Below are positions 13,069 through 24,559 of a stretch of 64,000 nucleotides of DNA, piece by piece. This stretch comes from Oryzias latipes (lineage: Eukaryota; Chordata; Actinopteri; Beloniformes; Adrianichthyidae): assembly GCF_002234675.1 (NCBI RefSeq), contig NC_019872.2:9626950-9690949 (forward strand). Direction: 5' to 3'. The notes below the pieces were generated by a model, which worked only from the letters and a program-made list of their open reading frames with translations, did not search any database and was not told where the DNA came from. Positions within the stretch are counted from its first letter, which is position 1, and every line of letters starts with the position of its first letter. The position numbers and the translations under genes were made by a program.

Positions 13069-13594
13069 ACCATAGACTGTATGACAGAACTGAATGAGCC
13101 ATCCCTCCCCCCCGCTCTCTTTCTCAACAGGAAGTACCCACTGGCTCCAAGAAAACTAAATCCCATTGCCGTCTACTGGGAAATAAACAGCTATTACTCA
13201 GCCATTATATTTATCAGAATAACTATTCTTGCTCGGCTTATTAACACATTTTTGTTAATCTCAATTTTTTTCATTTTTCATCTTTTTTTTAATCGCAAGT
13301 TAATGAAGCTATAAACTGGCCAATCAGATGCCTCCATAAAAGCAAGCTGGCCCCCGCTTGAACGTTCGAAATGTTTGAAGGATTCTCCCGAGTAAGCTTT
13401 AGATGGAAGGGGGTGTGGCCTTCGAACAAGGACACTCCTGATTGGCGACAGTGTTTGCCACAGAAACATTGACTCAGACCAACTGGGACCAATCACTGTT
13501 TACTCACATCATCTGGCTCCAACATGGCGACTGAATTTTCTTCATTTGGCTGGAGCCGGAAGTAATGCGTTTTCTATGGGTTACGGTCAATGGT
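13069..13594. mobile_element. 526-bp non-autonomous TIR element
   Basis: Left end ACCATAGACTGTA matches the reverse complement of the right end, ACCATTGACCGTA. The body includes several CCAAT/ATTGG pentamers (near 13319, 13440 and 13489), a YY1-like AACATGGCGAC (about 13522) and an ETS-like CCGGAAGT (about 13556). The blocks TTCTTCATTTGGCTGGAGCC and CATAGACTGTAT belong to a repeat I recall from many fish genomes, so I call it a mobile element and not a promoter. Superfamily not determined. Confidence 0.55.
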
Positions 13595-14110
13595 TTTTAC
13601 CTAAATTACTGTCAACATGTCCATTTTTTGTGCCGTTTCTTCTCGGATGGCTTGTTGTAGTGACTGGTAGTTCCTCTTAAATTTGAACTCCTCGGGGGGA
13701 AAAAACCAGCCTCTTGGCATATTAGGCAAACACAGACACACATGTTTGTGTTTAAAAGATTTTTATGTTGTGTAATTGTCATGTCATATTTTTCGTTTAA
13801 AATACATAAATAAAAGTAGGGAGCATGGTGTCCCAAATGGTTTTAAAATCCAAGACACTAGATAGTCCCGTACTGTACAGTTTTGTTTTTCTTTTGGTAG
13901 TTGGGGAACGGGGAGGGTGGGCCGGATAGAACTGCTTTTATGACAGGAAATTTGAACTGCCGGACTTTGGACATGCCTGCTTAAAGGTTAGTGGATTTGG
14001 CAAGCTTAGAAACCCAACTTTGAGCATTTGAGGAAGTGTGTGGTCAAACAAAAGACGTGCGAGGGTTTGAAAAGCGGTAGTGTTAATGAAGTGTCAGTCA
14101 TTTGTCTCAC

Positions 14111-14137
14111 CGTGTCCGCTGAGGTGCTGGCAGTCAT
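14111..14137 (-). CDS. ubl3: Candidate first coding exon, possibly ubl3 (partial)
   Basis: On the minus strand an ATG (14135-14137) opens nine codons, MTASTSADT, ending exactly at a good splice donor (ACG|GTGAGA, intron from 14110 downward). UBL3 is a membrane-anchored ubiquitin-fold protein. As I recall it, its first coding exon is a short leader of about nine residues ending in Ala-Asp-x before the ubiquitin fold. In human, UBL3 lies on the same chromosome arm and strand as HMGB1. The upstream sequence (14140-14850) is CpG-rich like a promoter. No ubiquitin-fold exon appears between 1 and 14110, so the gene would continue left of the window across an intron of over 14 kb. The nine-residue match is very short; treat the gene name as inference. 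Confidence 0.4.
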
Positions 14138-14850
14138 CGTGAAGGTTTCTGCTGGTCCTCCGGTGGGGTTCACAGGCACATACACGCACTCTCTCGAAGA
14201 CAACGCGGTCTCTATGCGGTCTCTTTACCTCACAAAGGCTCCCAAGAGTCCAAAAATGTGCGTCCACGCCGGGTGGAAACTCGGTTTTATCCCCGAATAC
14301 TTTTTTTCTTTCCAGCCACACCGAGGTAGACGAGACGAGCTGCCTCTTCCTCTTTTTTTATTGCACAATCATTTCTCTGATTATCACAGAAACACGCACA
14401 CTCCTTTAAAAAAATGTAATTTCGAAAGTGGAGTTGAAATGAATTTAGATACTATTGACCCGAGGGCCTCGTTCCGATCTCAAATACCCAACCCTGCTGT
14501 GTGTGCAGTGCCTACTACGTCAACGCCATGCGAAAAAATGGGAAGAAAGAAAGAAAAAACAATACTACTGCTGGCACATCCGGATGGTTTTTCTCTGTTG
14601 TTTTTTTAAAAGAAGGAAACAAAAATATCCGTAGTGTTTAAGATTTTGGTTCCCCTTAATGAAGTCCGAGAGGTTGTGTGGGGAAAGACGTCAGGCGGCT
14701 AAATGTCCCTTTAAAACGCGTGTTTGATTGTTGACGGTGCTCCGGACTGCACTGCTCGCCTGAGCCTCCTCAGCCCACTCAGCTGTCATTCTCTCTGACA
14801 AGCGTGGCAGCCGGGAAGCAGAACATCCGGTCTGCGTTTTCAAAATAAAA
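14138..14850 (-). promoter_or_regulatory. CpG-rich promoter-like region
   Basis: CpG is clearly denser here than in the surrounding AT-rich DNA. Examples are 14145-14290, 14460-14545 and 14665-14840, with a CRE-like GACGTCA near 14689. It sits immediately upstream of the candidate exon at 14111-14137 and would be that gene's 5'UTR and promoter. A 193-codon plus-strand open frame across it (14028-14609) has no recognisable domain and looks like an open-frame by-product of the CpG-rich sequence. Confidence 0.45.
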
Positions 14851-17800
14851 CCATGTGCTGCATTTCTGATCCATCAGATTTCTGTTTAACGAAAGTCACG
14901 ACCTAACTGAACAAGTCTCAAAACCTTCGTGTAAGTCTATACAATAATAAAAAAGTTTATTCTTTCTTTCTTACTAGTTATATAATTACTTTTGAAACAA
15001 AGGCTAATGCACGCATTCAAATAAGCTAATTTTGCAAAAAATAATAAATAATAATACAGATTACTGTTTAGAAAAAATAGCACAAAAAGTTCATTGGATT
15101 CACAAGTTTGAAGTTTATTTGGTTTTTCAAACATTTTTATTACATCTATACAATAATCAACATTAAAAGGACTGTGCTGAAATGCCATGCTTTTCAAAGC
15201 CCATCAAAAAATGCATACAATTTACACAGAAACAAAACTTAACATCAAGTTGACAAATATGCCCCAAAACATTAAAGCAAAATACTTAAATACATACTCA
15301 TAAGCAGGTGATCTAAACATGTTCATATAGGGTCACATGAAGTGACATTTAGTGTCACCTTTTAAATGATTCTCATTCCTTTTTGCTTTTCTTTATTACA
15401 TTATTTATGTTGAAATTACGTTTAATGGGACTCTGTTGTTAAAAGATTTTAGTACTAGAAGCCTGCACTTAAAAATGTAGGGCATGTTTGTTTTTCTTTG
15501 CTGTCCGTTTGCTGCCTGTACAAGCTTGCTTGTTGTTGTGGAAAAAGAATTAGAAAAAATTTCACTCTAAATTATTGCTTGGTGGCTGCCTTGTGTTGTG
15601 ATGGTGAGTATTATCACCTCACAGCTGCAAGGGGGTAGAAGGCAGGCTAGATGGTAGATTTTGAGGGCTTAGGGTGCCCTGCTTTAAGTTGTTCCTTTGG
15701 AGTTAACTGTTAAAAGTAAGTAAGTTTGATCAGTTTTCATACACTTGGGTGTGTGAAATGTTGTCTCTGCATTGATCCTGATTCTAGTAGTAAGAGCTGA
15801 GCTTGGGAACCATCAGGGGGTCTAACCCCTCAACCCAACCACTTCACATTGAGTGTTAAGAAGGGAGGCAATTTTTTCAATCATAGATTAGAACCCACTC
15901 CATCTTAATTTCATTGACTTTCTTTTATTTTCAAACACAAAATAAAATACTTAAACACATATGATTAACAGGAAGTGATAAAGTGCTTTAATAAGCAGAT
16001 GCTCTTTGTTTAGGCCACTAAGCTGGAGTGAGTGTACTGTCTATGCATGGTCTCAATGCGTGTGTCAACATGAGATTTTGAGTTTTATTTTGAAATAATA
16101 ACTTAGCATCCGTGTTGTGTTCTCTGTACTGCAGCTTGATGCAGGCTCCTTTAACATGGCCACAGTCTGTCAGTTGGGGAGGGGAACAGATCAGTTGTGT
16201 AGAAAGTAGTTGGAGCATGAATGGAGGTCAGTGTAGCTGAATGGGAGACCCAAGAGTATGTTGAACAGAAAGAAAAAGCACTTTCTTTACATGGGTCCAG
16301 TGTTTTGGGTGTTTCAAACAGTTGTCTTGGCTGGTGAAAACGCTTTGTCCTGGTAAACTCCTTATGAAGTTTCTTGTTTAACAGCACAGGAAATGTATTT
16401 ATTTCTGATCAAGCTGAAATTGTTAACTTGAGTGTTAAAGAAGGGTTAAGGGCAACTGTAGAGCAAAACAAGAACAGAGAATATGTCCTTTAGACATCCC
16501 TTAAAAATTACATTTACATTCATGTAAGTGAACATATCGCATTAAAAACATTACATTTGAGCTTTTTGCTGCAGAAAAAAAAACTTTTACTCCTATTAAA
16601 TCTGCCTAGGAGCTTAAGATGTTTTTTCCTCTGACACCTTCTTTTACCATCCAGTTCATTGCTGGCGGAACAGGAAAGCTCAACAGTTTTCAGCTTCCAA
16701 CAATTCCAAATTGATATTGAGAAATTGTGTTTTTTCCTGGATTAACAACCTAATCTCCCAACCATAAGTAGAGAGTGGAGGTGGTGGTGGGTCTGGCACG
16801 CACGCCCCAAACCAAACAGTAAGCGTGTCCACACAAACACAGCAAGGTGTGAACGTGATTTTGTTTTGGCTTTTGGAAATGAAGGTCAGTGTCTACCAGG
16901 TGAGAAAAGTAGGGCAGCAATGATTTTAATCATTTCCAGTTCATCTTCTGATTATAGCTGTACAGCTTTTGTTCTGAAAGACCAATTTCTGGGAGAAATA
17001 TTTATGAGCCCCCAGCTGATAACCAAAACAATAACTGTGTTGGAGGAAGCAGAGGAAAGCTGCATAAGCTGTCGGCTGTATAGGGAATCATCCTGACTGT
17101 TCAGTTGGTTTATGCACCAAATAACCCGAAACAATGGGGTCTTTGTCCAGCATCCTTAAAGGACTTCTGATCAGGGACATTTACTTCTGTCCTAAATGGG
17201 GGATCTTGGCATTTGTTGCAAATCACTGTGTGTGGGGCTCTTGACTGTGACCACCGCATCCTCTGAAGCAGTCTTAGACGAAATAGACTTGAAGACAGCC
17301 ACTCTTGTCACACTGGGGGTTGCCAGGGTAGTTATAAAGACTCCCTTGTGGCTCTCCTAGGTCTGGAACACGCTGGCTTTGAAAGGGGGAACTATGTGGC
17401 ACCTGTTATGTCTTGACTGAAACATCTTTCTTATATTGCATGGAGGAAACAATTAATACCATTCAACCATATTATTGGATCACGACTCTGATCATCTGAG
17501 AAATCAAAGCCCTTCAAACTTTACTGTTTTTCGTCAAAACGAATGTTTGGAAATGCAGACAAAAGCTGAGTGTCCTCCTTAAAGACGTCTCTCATTGCTT
17601 TTAAAATCCCACACCAATCATCTTTTGAAGCCCATCTGCTGGACTATTTAAATACGTAGTTGCAGAGTTAGATAAATTAATTTTTCTCTAGGTGGTCTGG
17701 TACATCGCCTGTCCGTCCTTTACCACAAAGGAGGGTCTAATGGGAGGGATGTCCAGTTTAGGTTAGTCTGTTTGTTTGAGTTCAGTTTAGAATTTTCCTT

Positions 17801-17942
17801 TTGAATTCTATGTATTCATGATCCTTATCATTTTATGTTTACTTTACAATTACCGGTACAAAACCCAATAAGATGACTGTTGTTACGTAAGATAAGGTAA
17901 GAATAAAATTGAATTGAATTGAATTAAATAAATAATAAATAA
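14851..17942. other. Non-coding stretch, no gene seen
   Basis: AT-rich sequence with short open frames only. An (AATTG)n-like tract and AAATAAAT tract sit at 17904-17945. I see no recognisable gene, RNA or complete mobile element. Confidence 0.55.
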
Positions 17943-18125
17943 ATCTTTTGATCTATTTTACAAGCATTCCCAGGAGGAGTCTTTTATTTACGATTATGCC
18001 ATTTTCAGACAAAATAAAAAAAACTGTTATTTTCTAGGACATAGTTTCGGCAGAGCAGCAGTAGTTCATTAGAAATTCACCTCCGAGATTTGAGTGGAAC
18101 CGTTGGCGCAGAGTGGAGTGGGTCT
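17943..18125 (+). repeat. Interspersed repeat family A, copy 1 (5' part)
   Basis: Matches the 5' part of the copies at 25.9 and 54.2 kb. Shared blocks are ATCTTTTGATCT, ACGATTATG/ACGATTCTG, TTTTCTA(A/G)GACA, GCAGAGC(A/G)GCA, TTCATTAGAAATTCACCTC and GGCGCAGAG. Truncated before the 3' half. Class unknown; no coding sequence. Confidence 0.6.
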
Positions 18126-18257
18126 TACGGTAAAGATATGATAAAGACCCAATACATGAATAGGGAGTTCATAGAAGTTGCTCTCCTCTTCATCTAAAAG
18201 TCAGTGGCAGTGATTCAGGTTCTCCATTTGCCCACTGCCATAGTTAGACTAGAGATA

Positions 18258-18304
18258 TGATGGATGGATGGATGGATGGATGGATGGATGGATGGATGGA
18301 TGGA
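18258..18304. repeat. (TGGA)n microsatellite
   Basis: About eleven TGGA units. It encodes a short His-Pro-Ser-Ile run on the minus strand, which is spurious. Confidence 0.95.
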
Positions 18305-18515
18305 AAGCGTTACTTCTGGTACAAAAATACAGGCATGATGGGATGAACAAGAAAAGTAATGAATTTTTTTTTTTGAGCGCCCTATAATAAAAATAGTTAA
18401 AGGTGTATAATAAAGTAGTCCCCAAGAGAGTTTATCATTGTTATTATAATTGTGCTGCATTAGTGGCCAGCACTGTTTGTATTACACAGCAGTTTTTCCA
18501 AGGACTTTCTTTTTT

Positions 18516-18784
<269 letters not shown>

Positions 18785-20814
18785 ATTATTCTAGACATTC
18801 AAACCAATGTCAAATGAAATCAGACGTGCAATTTCATTTTGTGCTCTAGATTTTTCAGGTTCTATATGTTGTGTTGGTGCATACAAGTTTCTCTGTGCTC
18901 TGCATTTTCCCGTCTCAGCGCTTTGGTTACACTTGTTTGACAGTGCAGGTCTGTGTAACATGAACCCCCAGGTCACCTTAACTACAGTTTCCAAGTTCCT
19001 GTCTTTAGGGTCTACTGATCAAATATAAATATTTCGTTTAAAGCGAAAACAATACACTCCTGTAAACCTCTAAGCCTCTTTTTTTGGGGGAATGGGGCGT
19101 GGGGGTGTCACTGCACACACCTCACTCAGCCCACACACAGACTCATGAAATTGAAAAGTAGCAACTGCTTTGTGTTACGATTGAAGCATGGTTACGGTTG
19201 AGGTCATGAAGTGTCTTCCCTTTCAGAGACGGCTCTGTGGAAAGTGTCATTGTCAATCAGTTGTTTATTTTCTTTTCTTTTTTTGTCTTTGAAAGATGAT
19301 CTCCACAACACCCGGAGTATTAGTTTAATAATTCTCCTGTAAGGTGCCTTTCCATTTTTACCGCCGATTATTAGCATGTGCCGTGTGTTAACAACTATTT
19401 TTGGAATTGGACAGGACGGTGACAGAGACACCTTTGCTTGGAGCTGCTGATCTCACATAACACCCAGCATGACGCCTCACTCACACTGGCTGCAAGGACA
19501 GTTTGATGCTTCCAGAGGAGGTGTGAGCAACTGTTTTCCCCACCACATCCACACAATGGGGCTTATTGCCCCCTTCCTGCTCATCGTTACCCTCACCTTT
19601 GACCGGAACTACTCATGTGAGAAGGATTGGGTAATAGTCCTCTTTTTTTCCCTTTGCAGCTTTTTCCATCTTTGTTTCTTAAACTTTGTTGCACGCACCC
19701 ATGAAACTCTGAAAATCTTTTAGCACTCATTTTTTGCAAGTGGATCTGTCACATTTGAAAATCTCTCTCATTTTTTCTAAACTCTATTGGACGTTTTTGA
19801 CTGATGCACTGCCACCAAACCTCAAAGACATGCCTACACAGGATCAGGTCCCTCTCAAAGGTAATAGATTGAGCCAGGGTTGGATTTGGCTCAGACTCAC
19901 CAAAAGACTCTCTAAGCCTGAGCTTATCTATGGCTAGCTGTTGTTCTGTGGATCAGGTGGGCACTCCCCTAATCTGCCCACCTGTTTGACACTCACCGGA
20001 AAATCCACATGAATGTTTATCTTGGGATCTCCACTGTTTCCCGCAAGCTAAATTTAAGATACAAGTTGTTTCTGTTATTTCAAAGATGCTCCCTTTAAAT
20101 GTTTGTGTTTTTAATCTTTGTCACAACGGGTGCGTGCGGTGGCAGAAGCAGCACTCCAGCAGTTACAAGCCTCCCCCCTCAGGCTGTGATAACATTTGTC
20201 ATCGTGGCACTCCGTCTGCCACAGAAGGGAAATATGCAAGTGCTCAGTGCTTTGCTGTACACCTGCTACAAGGATTGTAGATTGCTATCCTTCCTTTTTC
20301 TGTTTGTCTAAGTTGCATTGTTAAAGCCGATGATGCATTTTTCTGGTAAGACGATATCTCCCAGAAACGAGCTGTTTTGAGAGCTCTTCAATCTCTGCTT
20401 CCTTGTTTTTAGCCAGTTAATACCCATGCTTAAAAGTTGTTGTTGACCTAACAGCACAGAAAGTTGTCCTCCTGCATGTGAATAACATTAGATATTGCTT
20501 GAAAAAGGACATTAATTGCATTTATCATCAGAAATGAAACATGGAGGAATTTGTTTTCCTCATTTTGTGGTTACAAACATGCTTGCATAGTTAAAAATGT
20601 ATGCATGTGGAAGGTATTTGGTAAGTTTGACTATAGCAATCACAGTAAAGACTACATAATAACTCAAGTTGGGTTGTGTTTAACACAACTCTGAGATAAA
20701 AAAGGGATTACCAGTGCGTTTTTTCTGGTTCATTTTAACTCAGGTAAAAAAATAAAAACTCAGGAAAAAAACATAAATTGGGTTAAATTCAAACCAATCT
20801 TTTCCAAAAAATGA

Positions 20815-21121
20815 GTATTGCTCTGTTTTGTACAGTTTTTAGCCAGATGTCAAAGAAAACAAAGATGTACATGGATCTATTTGTCTGCAGTGGATGCATC
20901 AGAATGGAGCAGATCAGGGAGCATGTGGCCCGCCCGCTGTGTATTTTCTACATCACATTTAGGCTTTTTTCCAACAGCATTTTTTGGTCTGCTCCTGATT
21001 CACAACAATTTGAATAAAGATATCCTCAAAAATGCCATTTTGAGCTTAATATTCTTTATACATGTCCTCCATCGTCAATGTAAAAATATGATCAACACTA
21101 AAAAACATAATTTTTTAATAC
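20815..21121 (+). repeat. Interspersed repeat family A, copy 2 (3' part)
   Basis: Aligns by eye with 26215-26515: GATGTACATGGAT.TA, TGGATGCATC.GAATGGAGC, GGAGCATGTGGCCCGCCCGC, TCTGCTCC.GATT, GCCATTTTGAGCTTA and CATGTCCTCCATC. Its 3' end lies about 30 bp from the Tc1-like relic that follows. Confidence 0.6.
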
Positions 21122-21149
21122 TAAACATTGTGGCTATATTATGTTTTAC

Positions 21150-21576
21150 TGCTGTATCTTTTTAGATGCTTTTTAGCAAAGTCCAATCTAGCCTTCCAAT
21201 TCTAGAGCCTTATGAGTGGCTTGCATCTTGCAGTGTACCCTCTGTATCTACTTTCACGCAGTCTTCTTTTTATGGTAGACTTGGATACTGATACGCCTTC
21301 CTCCTGGAGAGTGTTGTTCACTTGGTTGGCTGTTGTGAACGGGTTCTTCTTCACCATGGAAATGATTCTGCCATCATCCACCACTGTTGTCTTCCGTGGA
21401 CGTCCAGGTCTTTTTGCGTTGCTGAGTTCACCAGTGCTTTCTTTCTTTCTCAGGATGTACCATACTGTTGATTTTGCCACTCCTAATACTGTAGCAATTT
21501 CTGGCATGTTTTTTGTCTGTTTTCTCAGCTTAATGATGGCTCCTTTCACATGCATGGAGAGCTCCTTTGACCGCAT
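21150..21576 (-). pseudogene. Tc1-like transposase, N-terminal part, broken
   Basis: The frame from 21576 down to 21202 gives 124 residues of a Tc1/mariner-type DNA-binding region. Two helix-turn-helix units are seen: one around residues 10-50 with KSTVWYIL, and a second around 75-115 with SKSTIKRRL. They are separated by the GRPRKT linker typical of Tc1 proteins. Transposases of this family are about 340 residues and carry a DDE catalytic domain, which is absent. A frameshift follows residue ~120, and the next Tc1-like block (residues KARLDFAKKHLK) can be read in another frame at about 21155-21195. After that the homology stops. It is a dead 3'-truncated copy. Confidence 0.85.
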
Positions 21577-21934
21577 GTTGTCTGTTCACGGCAAAATCTT
21601 CAAAATGCAAGTATGAGTCCTCTAATCAACTCCAGGCCTTTTATCGGCTTCACTCATAATAACATAACAATGGAATTGCGCACACCTGCCCATGCAATAG
21701 CATGGAAGTCAATTGTCCAGTTACTTACCAGTCCATGACATGAAGGGATTGTGTTTAAAAAATGCTTTAGTTTTTCACATTTTCATGCAATCTTTTTGTT
21801 TAACCCATGGAATAAAAGCTGAAAGTCTGCACTTCAATGGCATCTACTTGTTTTATTTAAAATTCACTGTGGTAATGTACAGAAACAAAATTAGAAAGAA
21901 TGTGTCTCTGTCCAAATATTTAGGGTCCTGACTG
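21150..21934 (-). mobile_element. Tc1-like transposon remnant with 5' terminus
   Basis: Read on the minus strand the element starts CAGTCAGGACCCTAAATATTTGG at 21934, next to a TA (21935-21936), as expected for Tc1 insertion. The 5' untranslated region runs to the transposase start at 21576. The 3' half, with the rest of the transposase and the second TIR, is missing. Confidence 0.75.
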
Positions 21935-21936
21935 TA

Positions 21937-23460
21937 TTTCTTTGCATTCTTACCCTATTTACACTTGTTAATTTGCCATTTCTCATGTATTTTTCCTATT
22001 TTGTTTATTTGCTGGTAGTTTTTTTCCTCCCTCTATTTTTTTGTTTGTATATATATATCTCTTTCTTCCAGTCTTTTCCTTCCTTGAATTGTTGCATTTT
22101 TTCTTTCTATTGATTGCATCTGTCCTTTCCACTTTTGTTTTCCTTCTTCCAATCCACATTTGCCTCTTTATCGTTCCCTTTATTTTCTGCATGTTTTTTT
22201 CTTTCATTTATTATTTCATAAAACAATGTCTTTCTTCTTTCCATCCTTTTATATTTGCCCCCTTCATTCACCCAATCATTTTTTGTTTGGTCCCTCCCTA
22301 AAGATCTGCTCATTACCAGTGTGTGAAACCTGTAACTGTTCCAGCATCTGCCCTTGTCCTAACATTCCTTCGCTCCGTTTCTGCAGCAAGGATTTGTCCT
22401 GGGCCTAATCACCCCAGTAATTACACTCAGGTGACACTGGCACATGTAGGGTTATGCTGCCATGGACAAAGCCTCACCAGGGTGGATCACACAGCTGTTG
22501 TTTTAGAGCCAACAATAGGCGGTGCCACTTTCTGCTCTGACAGCCCTCCATTTTCTTTTTCACCTCCCCCTCTTTTGATCGTCTTTATTCCAGTCACTCC
22601 TCCCTCATGAAGAAAGGAGCAATGCTTCAAGTGCATCACAGCTGAGTGACGCTGTGTCATAATACCAGTTGAAAATGTAAGTCTCCTTTATGTATAGGAT
22701 TTAAAAAAATAATAATTTGGTACAAAACAGACTTATTTTAAAATATGGCTGTTTTTTTGTGGTAAATTTACCTATAAAAATAAATGATCATTTCTATTGT
22801 TCATCACTTATAAACAAGTTAATAACAGGGTTATAAGTAATTTTGTGATAGGAACTGGAAGTTTATTTCAAGCAATCTAAACAAATGACACTAAAGGAGA
22901 CAAACAACAGAAATATTTATACAGAGATATGTCAAAGTTGGGATAATTACTTATGAACTGATTGGAAAACATACAAATGCATACATATACATATTTAATT
23001 GAATTATTTTTACTTTATCATGATTAGACCTATCCGTTGATCTGCATATAGAACATGATACGTTTCAACCATGAAAAATTAAGTTTGTTGAAGGGAGTTC
23101 GATTAATTGCTTAAAAGGGAAGCTAGTTCATATAATCCCACCCCTATACTTTACTAATTTATTACCTTTATTATCATCATTTCTTGTGGTTTCATTGTTT
23201 CTCCTGTGGTCACCAGATTGACTGCAGGATGAACTGCTGGTAGGAAAAATAAGAGAAAGAGATTAAATAAGGGAAGCAATGCACAGTCTGAATTAAGAGA
23301 GATTGTCCACGTCAGATTAGTAACTGCTTTGTAAGATCCCAAGCCGTAATGCGATGAAGCAATTTCTTTTTTAAATCAATTTTATTGACTGGGACATATG
23401 CAATTATATATGAACACTGGTACATTGAAACAAGTCATTTGTAACATATATTCATGCTCA
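21937..23460. other. Non-coding stretch, no gene seen
   Basis: A pyrimidine-rich plus strand (22020-22310) yields overlapping Phe/Leu- or Lys-rich open frames without domains. No exons or complete elements recognised. Confidence 0.55.
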
Positions 23461-23461
23461 G

Positions 23462-23720
23462 GGATGCTGGAGCCAACTCAGCTACTGTTGGGCAAAGGTG
23501 AAGTACACCCTAAACAGGTCACCTGTCTGTTGCAGGGCCACACACTCAGACACCAGTAATCCTATGAAGCATGTTTTTGGACTGTGGGAGGAAGCCGGAG
23601 TGCCCAAAGAAAACCCACGCATGCATGAGAAGAACTCACAAACTCCACACAGATTAGAATTAGAACCAGTCCTTCTTGCTGTGAGACTCAGGCTAGAACA
23701 CTATATGCAGCCCCAACTTT
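23462..23720 (-). mobile_element. SINE-like interspersed repeat, copy in minus orientation
   Basis: Read on the minus strand it contains TTCTCATGCATGCGTGGGTT, CACTCCGGCTTCCTCCCACAG and CCAAAAACATGC. This is the body of the same repeat as 31627-31890. The tRNA-like head is decayed. Confidence 0.6.
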
Positions 23721-24160
23721 TAACATCTGTCACTGACAGAAAATTACCTCTCTTCCTTAAAATTACCAGATTTAACTGATATTCAAAAAAAATTTTCCTT
23801 AACCACACAAATGGAATGTGCAGAAACAGTACCATAGTTTCACTACAGTTAAATAAAGCTGAACTTGAAGGATATTCTCTTCAGTGATTTTCAAAAAACA
23901 CACAATATTTCCTAGCAAGACAAAGTAAAAGTTCTTAGAAAATATTCTAAGATTATATGTATGTATTGTCACAATGTTTTATACTTTTGGACCTGATGAG
24001 CATTTGAGACAAAATTCACTGAAGTCCATCATAGTCAAGAAGCATCAGTTTATTCTAAGGTGATATCAATGTGGAAGTTCATCCTTTCATCATCTGGTTT
24101 CTGATGCTGTCAGGTTCAACCAAAACAACAAAACAGGAGAAATTTAATGAAGAAATTCAA

Positions 24161-24236
24161 GTGGCCGGGATAGGCTCCGGCAGCCCCGTGACCCCGAAAG
24201 GGAAAAACGGTTAAGAAAATGAATGAAAAAAAAATT
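24161..24236 (+). mobile_element. 3' end of the SINE-like repeat
   Basis: Carries GGGATAGGCTCCGGCAGCCC, GTGACCC and the A-rich tail GGTTAAGAAAATGAATG. These match the 3' end of the copy at 31627-31890 (GGGATAGGCTCCAGCACCTC). The 5' part is absent. Confidence 0.6.
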
Positions 24237-24354
24237 CAATCTTGCAAAGTGAACACACAACACATCTGTTGAGTCATTTTGTGACCAAAGACGGGAGCTC
24301 ATCCACACAAAATATTTAACATATTTGAACTGGTGAATTCTGTTGCATTCTTAA

Positions 24355-24559
24355 CCCTTGTGCTATCATAGATGACCCCACCCTTACATTGACGTGTTCT
24401 CCCTACCATGACAAAGGTGGATAAAGGTGGAAAGATTTCATGTAATCCATGGACACCAGTGAAGATCACAAATCATTGAAGAAAAAGGGTTCAGAGCACT
24501 GTCTAGTGGGTCTAGATGACCCAATGCCCCATGTTAAAGTGCCTAGGACAGCACAAGGG
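24355..24559 (+). mobile_element. TTAA-type MITE, copy 2 (piggyBac-like)
   Basis: A 205-bp copy with perfect TTAA on both sides (24351-24354 and 24560-24563). Ends are CCCTTGTGCTATC and AGCACAAGGG. It differs from copy 1 mainly by an extra GGATAAAGGT block near 24419, so the two are separate insertions of one family. Confidence 0.85.

Noticed and set aside
13300-13600. Apparent TATA-less promoter with CCAAT, YY1-like and ETS-like motifs
   Set aside because: The motifs lie inside a TIR-bounded repeat and no exon follows; kept as a finding about the element, not as a gene promoter.
14028-14609. 193-codon plus-strand open frame
   Set aside because: No recognisable domain; lies over CpG-rich promoter-like DNA, where stop codons are rare by composition.
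21212-21616. 134-codon plus-strand frame
   Set aside because: Opposite strand of the Tc1-like transposase relic.
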